A DNA stretch of 64,000 bases from Tessaracoccus sp. MC1679 (GTDB lineage Bacteria > Actinomycetota > Actinomycetes > Propionibacteriales > Propionibacteriaceae). The notes under the pieces are model-generated. The model was not told where the DNA came from. It saw nothing but the letters and a program-made list of their open reading frames with translations, and made no database searches. The position numbers and the translations under genes are program-made. The stretch is from positions 300,304-364,303 of the forward strand of contig NZ_JACJGB010000006.1 of assembly GCF_014164775.1 (NCBI RefSeq), read 5' to 3'. Each line of letters starts with the position of its first letter. The stretch's first letter is position 1. Positions 59,872-64,000 of this stretch are shown here, piece after piece.

Positions 59872-60118
59872 GATCTTCGAGTATGACATGGCATGTGACA
59901 GCTTTCTTGGCAGGTGGATTGCTGATCAGGGCTGCGGTTTGGGGCTTGTCGGCGGCTACGGCGAACTTCAGGACAGCGGCTCTAGGGGGCGCCGGCCGAG
60001 CTCCAAGCACGTCTGCTGCGGAACCTCGCACCGACCCGCCCAGTGGCTGGGATGCTGGTTCCAGGGCATCGTCGGCGACGCTCCCCGACGCCGAGCGGGC
60101 CCGGAGGAGGGCAGTGCA

Positions 60119-61636
60119 GTGATCGACAACGGAGTCCAGCTCATCACCTACGCCGACCGCTTCGGCGGCACCCTGACGCGAAGCGCCGACACCGTCGCGA
60201 GAGTCTTCGGCGATGCCGTGACCGGCATCCACTTCCTCCCCTTCTTCACCCCCTACGACGGCGCCGACGCGGGCTTCGACCCCGTCGACCACACCACGCC
60301 CGACCCGAGGCTGGGCACGTGGGACGACCTGCGGGAGATTAGCGGCCGCTTCTCCACCTGCGTGGATGTGATCGTCAACCACGTGTCGTCGGGCTCGGCC
60401 TCCTTCCGCGACTTCGTCGAGCGCGGCGACGACTCCCCCGCCGCGGAGCTCTTCCTCACCTTCGACCGCGTCTTCCCCGACGGTGCGACGGAGGCCGACC
60501 TGCTGACGATCTACCGTCCCCGCCCCGGTTTGCCGTTCACGACCATCCCGGTCGCCGGCGCCAACCGGCTGGTCTGGACCACCTTCACACCCCAGCAGAT
60601 CGACATCGACGTCGAGAGCCCATCCGGATGGAGCTACCTGATGGGCATCCTCGACGAGCTCGGGCGCAGCGGCGTCGGCCTCATCCGGCTCGACGCGGCC
60701 GGCTACGCCATCAAACGCGCCGGGACCAGCTGCTTCATGATCCCGGAGACGTTCGCCTTCATCGACCGGTTCACCGCAGAGGCGCACGCCCGAGGGCTCG
60801 AGGTCCTCGTCGAGATCCACTCCCACTACCGCACCCAGATCGAGATCGCCTCCCGGGTCGACCGGGTCTACGACTTCGCCCTCCCGCCCCTGCTGCTGCA
60901 CTCCCTCTACACGGGCGACGACAGTGTCCTGGTCGAGTGGCTCCGGGTCCGGCCCGCCAACGCGGTCACGGTGCTCGACACGCACGACGGCATCGGCGTC
61001 ATCGACGTCGGTCCGGACAAGACCCGAGCCGACGGCGCGGGGTTGCTGACGGCCGCGGAACTCGACGCCCTCGTCACCACGATCCACGCGAAGACCGACG
61101 GCCAGAGCCGGGAGGCCACCGGCGCCGCAGCGTCCAACCTCGACCTCTACCAGGTCAACAGCACCTTCTACGACGCCCTCGGCCGCGACGACGCCCACTA
61201 CCTCGCCGCCCGGGCCGTCCAGTTCTTCCTGCCCGGCGTGCCGCAGGTCTACTACGTCGGCGCCCTCGCGGGGAGCAACGACATGGAGCTGCTCCGGCGG
61301 ACCGGGGTGGGCCGCGACATCAACCGCCACACCTTCACCGACGACGAGATCGACGCGGCCCTGGAGCGTCCCGTGGTGGTGGCGCTCCGGGCACTCATGC
61401 GCCTGCGGAGTCAGCACCCCGCCTTCCGGGGCGAGTTCAGCTGGTCGGCCGGCGACGGCTCGCTCCGGCTGGGCTGGGAGGCAGGAGACGACCGCGCCTG
61501 GCTGACCTTCACCGCTCGGGACGGCTCGGCGGTGGTCGGTTGGACCGAGCCGAGGAACGACGGCGGCTCGACGGAGCGCGAGGTCGCCGTCGAGGCGTTG
61601 GCCGGCCCGGGGGCGGGTTTCGAGGGGAGCGTGTGA
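60119..61636 (+). CDS. Sucrose phosphorylase (GH13 subfamily 18)
   Basis: 505-residue cytoplasmic enzyme that splits sucrose with phosphate into glucose-1-phosphate and fructose. VQLITYADRFGG at the start, HFLPFFTPYDGADAGFDPVDHT, and IYRPRPGLPFTT are hallmarks. The catalytic residues line up with the Bifidobacterium enzyme: nucleophile Asp192 in IRLDAAGY, acid/base Glu232 in VEIHSHYR, and Asp290 in LDTHDGIG. I start at GTG 60119, with GGAGGAGGG upstream, because the extra 77 residues of the longer frame have no homology. It overlaps the next gene by 4 bases. Confidence 0.95.
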   Translation: MIDNGVQLITYADRFGGTLTRSADTVARVFGDAVTGIHFLPFFTPYDGADAGFDPVDHTTPDPRLGTWDDLREISGRFSTCVDVIVNHVSSGSASFRDFVERGDDSPAAELFLTFDRVFPDGATEADLLTIYRPRPGLPFTTIPVAGANRLVWTTFTPQQIDIDVESPSGWSYLMGILDELGRSGVGLIRLDAAGYAIKRAGTSCFMIPETFAFIDRFTAEAHARGLEVLVEIHSHYRTQIEIASRVDRVYDFALPPLLLHSLYTGDDSVLVEWLRVRPANAVTVLDTHDGIGVIDVGPDKTRADGAGLLTAAELDALVTTIHAKTDGQSREATGAAASNLDLYQVNSTFYDALGRDDAHYLAARAVQFFLPGVPQVYYVGALAGSNDMELLRRTGVGRDINRHTFTDDEIDAALERPVVVALRALMRLRSQHPAFRGEFSWSAGDGSLRLGWEAGDDRAWLTFTARDGSAVVGWTEPRNDGGSTEREVAVEALAGPGAGFEGSV

Positions 61637-62631
61637 CCGGCTGGCGGGTCGCCGTCACCGGGGCTGCCGGGTTCCTGGGCGGCACCCTGGCCAGGAGACT
61701 GCTCGCAACCCCCGACCTGCGGGTCGGCGGGGACGCGCCGTCGGCCGTCGGATCCCTGCAACTGCTCGACCTCGTCGATCCACCGCCCGACCTTGCCGCC
61801 GACCCCCGGGTGCATGTGCTGACCGGCGAGCTCCATCAGACGGTGCGGCACGTGAAGGATGCCGACCTCGTGTGCCACCTGGCGGGCGTCGTCAGCGGCG
61901 CCGCGGAGGCCGACTTCGACCTGGGCATGCGCACCAACCTCGACGCGTTGAGGCTGCTCCTCGAGCGCTGCCGAGCGATGGCCGCGCCGCCGGTGGTCCT
62001 CTTCACGAGCTCGCTCGCGGTCTTCGGCAGCGACCCGGCGATCGGGCCGGTGGGGCCGATCGACGACGACACCCTCCCTCGCCCGCAGTCCAGCTACGGC
62101 ATCCAGAAGTTCATCGGCGAGCAGCTGGTGGCCGACTACACCAGGAAGGGCTTCATCCGGGGCCGGAGCGCGCGGCTCATGACGGTGGCGGTGCGCCCCG
62201 GGCGGCCCAACGCGGCGGCGTCGAGCTTCATCTCCGGCATCATCCGCGAGCCGCTCGCCGGCGTCCGCGCCGCCTGTCCCGTCCCGGAGGCCACACCGAT
62301 CGCCCTGTCGTCGCCTCGCCGCACCCTCGACGCGATGATGACGGCGCTCGCCACCGACGACCGGACCTGGGGCAGCACCACGGCGATGAACCTCCCCGCC
62401 CTCTCCACCACCCCGCGCGAGATGGCGGAGTCGCTGGACCGGGTGAGCGGGACCGAGGCCAGCCGCCTCATCGACTGGGTCCCCGACGCGGCGATCCAGG
62501 CGATCGTCGGCGGGTGGCCGGCGGCGTTCTCGACGCCCAGGGCGGAGGCCCTCGGGCTCTCGGCGGTCCCCTCGTTCGACGAAGTGGTCCGCGAGTACCT
62601 CGAGGCCGACGGCGCCCGTACAGGGCGGTAG
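61633..62631 (+). CDS. NAD-dependent epimerase/dehydratase, D-erythronate-dehydrogenase-like SDR
   Basis: 332-residue extended short-chain dehydrogenase. The Rossmann motif GAAGFLGGTLARRL is near residue 11, the catalytic Tyr-x3-Lys is in SSYGIQKFIGEQL near residue 157, and VRPGRPNAAASSFISGIIREPL is typical of the DenD group that oxidises D-erythronate. Start GTG at 61633 overlaps the sucrose phosphorylase stop, so both are one operon. A link between sucrose phosphorolysis and a C4 sugar acid is not obvious; substrate is inferred from similarity only. Confidence 0.85.
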   Translation: MTGWRVAVTGAAGFLGGTLARRLLATPDLRVGGDAPSAVGSLQLLDLVDPPPDLAADPRVHVLTGELHQTVRHVKDADLVCHLAGVVSGAAEADFDLGMRTNLDALRLLLERCRAMAAPPVVLFTSSLAVFGSDPAIGPVGPIDDDTLPRPQSSYGIQKFIGEQLVADYTRKGFIRGRSARLMTVAVRPGRPNAAASSFISGIIREPLAGVRAACPVPEATPIALSSPRRTLDAMMTALATDDRTWGSTTAMNLPALSTTPREMAESLDRVSGTEASRLIDWVPDAAIQAIVGGWPAAFSTPRAEALGLSAVPSFDEVVREYLEADGARTGR

Positions 62632-62671
62632 ACCCGACCGGCCCGTTCCCCCGGATCCGGCTCAGGAACGC

Positions 62672-63502
62672 TCAGCGGGCGGCGTCGCGCTTCGGGCGGA
62701 AGACCAGCCAGTAGAACAGCCCGATCATCAGGCCGCCGCCGATGATGTTCCCCAGGGTCACCGGGATCAGGTTGGCCGTGAGGAAGTGGCCCCAGGTCAG
62801 GGGCTCGAACCCGACGGGGGCCAGCTCCGGCTGGATGAGGATGGCGAGCGGCACCAGGAACATGTTGGCCACAGAGTGCTCAAAGCCGGTAGCGACGAAC
62901 AGCGCCACCGGCCCGACGAGGGCGAGGATCTTGTCCGTGGTCGTCCGCCCAGAGAACGCCGCCCACACCGCCAGGCACACGAGCAGATTGCACGCGATCC
63001 CGAGCGCGAGCGCAGCAACGAACGAATGGTCGAGCTTGTGACTGGCGGAGGCGAGCACCACCCGTCCCCAGGCGCTGTCGGCGCTGCGTTGCACCCCGCC
63101 GACGAAGATCAGCGCGACGATAACCAGCGCTCCCGCGGCGTTGCCGAGATACACCAGGCCCCAATGCCGCAGCAGCCTCCACCAGGAGAGGTGCCCCGAG
63201 GCCTTGAGCATCAACGTCATGGTGGTGGACGTGAACAGGTCCGCCCCGGTGAGCACCACCATGATCAGGCCGACGCTGAACACCACGCCGCCCAGCACCT
63301 TGGCCACGCCCCAAGGCATCGCCTCCGCGCCCACCTGGGAGGTCACGTAGAACACGAAGCCGAGCGCGATGTGCGCGCCGCCGGCCAGCGCCAGCAGCAG
63401 GGTGCGTTGGACGGTCGCCTGCGCCTTGTAGAGCATGGCGTCCTGTACCAGCCTGGCCATCTCGGCGGGCGTCGCCATCAGAATCGTTCGCTCGTCACTC
63501 AC
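62672..63502 (-). CDS. Formate/nitrite channel family protein (FNT)
   Basis: 276-residue six-helix pentameric channel of the FocA/NirC family. TLLLALAGGAHIALGFVFY, GADLFTSTTMTLML (the Leu/Phe constriction region), VATGFEHSVANMFLVPLAI with the conserved gating His, and NLIPVTLGNIIGGG are diagnostic. Likely exports formate or takes up/exports nitrite or another small monocarboxylate; no partner enzyme adjoins it. Convergent with the SDR gene. Confidence 0.93.
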   Translation of the reverse strand: MSDERTILMATPAEMARLVQDAMLYKAQATVQRTLLLALAGGAHIALGFVFYVTSQVGAEAMPWGVAKVLGGVVFSVGLIMVVLTGADLFTSTTMTLMLKASGHLSWWRLLRHWGLVYLGNAAGALVIVALIFVGGVQRSADSAWGRVVLASASHKLDHSFVAALALGIACNLLVCLAVWAAFSGRTTTDKILALVGPVALFVATGFEHSVANMFLVPLAILIQPELAPVGFEPLTWGHFLTANLIPVTLGNIIGGGLMIGLFYWLVFRPKRDAAR

Positions 63503-63764
63503 GCAGGGAGACTAGCCACGACCTTCCGTGGAACGAGTGGGTAGTGGGGGTCGTGAGCCGGACCCGCGAGTGATAGTGGGCGGTCTTCACGCGGCCCCCG
63601 ACGACGGGCGCCAGCCCGCCCAACCCGACCGTTGAGCCTGACGCGGCCGGTCACCGCCCTCTGTGATCTGTGTCCGGGCACACCCCCACGAAGCGTTATC
63701 GAACTGTGACCAAGATTGGTCCCGATGGGGCGCCCCGGGGGCCGTTTCTGTCAGTGGGGGACGA

Positions 63765-63770
63765 TGTAAT
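63765..63770 (+). promoter_or_regulatory. Candidate -10 element of the final gene
   Basis: TGTAAT ends 7 bases before the ATG at 63778, the same leaderless spacing as several upstream genes. Confidence 0.33.
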
Positions 63771-63777
63771 AGTGCGT

Positions 63778-64000
63778 ATGAACGACGCGGGGGTGTGGGA
63801 GCTTGAGCAGCAGTTCATGGCTGCCGCCTGGGATTCCGCCCGCGCCGCCACAGCCGCCGGCCCCGAGAGCGTCAGCGGCTTCCTCGAGGCCCTGGCCCAG
63901 ACCGAAGCACACCTGGCCGGGCTCCGGCTGGCCGTCCTGGACCAGGCCCGCTTCATGCCCGAGGCCACCAAGGTCCTCGACGCCGTCACCTCATCCACCC
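63778..64000 (+). CDS. Start of a probable DUF222/13E12-type protein, 3' end cut by window
   Basis: Open frame from the ATG to the window edge, 74 residues: VWELEQQFMAAAWDSARAA then a helical ESVSGFLEALAQTEAHLAGLRLAVLDQARF stretch. Short helical N-terminus with an E..LA..R...L pattern resembles the DUF222 region of actinobacterial 13E12-repeat HNH endonuclease proteins, but the diagnostic C-terminal HNH part is not in the window. An in-frame GTG at 63772 is an alternative start. Confidence 0.5.
   Translation, partial: MNDAGVWELEQQFMAAAWDSARAATAAGPESVSGFLEALAQTEAHLAGLRLAVLDQARFMPEATKVLDAVTSST

Noticed and set aside
59888..60118. Extra 77 N-terminal residues of sucrose phosphorylase
   Set aside because: Cys/Arg-rich and without homology; the GTG at 60119 has a ribosome-binding site and puts the catalytic residues at the known positions 192, 232 and 290.

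Overview
The window is high-GC chromosomal DNA from an actinobacterium. The evidence is actinobacterial-type neighbourhoods (tRNA-Met/tRNA-Thr, rpmG, two MaoC-type dehydratases and murB; menJ, nuoA-N and a polyprenyl diphosphate synthase), menaquinone as the respiratory quinone, an MptB-type mannosyltransferase, KorAB 2-oxoglutarate oxidoreductase and a start of what looks like a 13E12/DUF222 protein. The set fits the Propionibacteriales, but the genus cannot be fixed from the sequence alone. Nearly all of it is ordinary core chromosome; no phage, IS element, CRISPR array or rRNA gene was seen.

Layout. 1-8.5 kb: tail of an M20 amidohydrolase, then murB, two hot-dog dehydratases, rpmG, three tRNAs (Met, Thr, Tyr), deoD, a YajQ-family protein, exonuclease III, an MptB-like mannosyltransferase, and a three-gene set of stand-alone NuoI-, NuoC- and NuoB-like proteins. 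8.6-13.5 kb: korA-korB and an M13 metallopeptidase. 13.5-14.1 kb: a gene-free stretch built from two compound inverted repeats. 14.1-31.8 kb: one long minus-strand run menJ, nuoA to nuoN, polyprenyl diphosphate synthase, in which nuoN carries an apparent one-base frameshift. 32-43.4 kb: menaquinone biosynthesis genes (isochorismate synthase, menG, menD-menC-menA-menE) interspersed with an ABC exporter, an alpha/beta hydrolase and a RecB-like nuclease. 43.4-50.9 kb: small membrane protein, orphan DhaL, two alpha/beta hydrolases, a cation diffusion facilitator, a 2-hydroxyacid dehydrogenase and a fused alpha-beta glycyl-tRNA synthetase. 51-59.9 kb: a defence-type island with a complete type I restriction-modification operon (hsdM-hsdS-hsdR) and, convergent to it, an 803-residue multidomain protein of unknown function. 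60-64 kb: sucrose phosphorylase, an erythronate-dehydrogenase-like SDR, a formate/nitrite channel, and the start of a probable DUF222/HNH protein cut by the window end.

How it works together. Isochorismate synthase, MenD, MenC, MenE, MenA, MenG, MenJ and the polyprenyl diphosphate synthase make and tailor menaquinone; the NADH dehydrogenase reduces it. KorAB makes succinyl-CoA and reduced ferredoxin (succinyl-CoA:2-oxoglutarate branch), and the adjacent NuoB/C/I-like trio is a plausible but unproven electron acceptor. menB and a certain menH are not in the window.

The best candidates for something undescribed are the 803-residue protein beside the type I system (57429-59840) and the orphan NuoB/C/I-like module next to korAB (7233-8513). 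Several genes also show a TANNNT-like -10 element ending six or seven bases before the start codon, which suggests leaderless transcripts.
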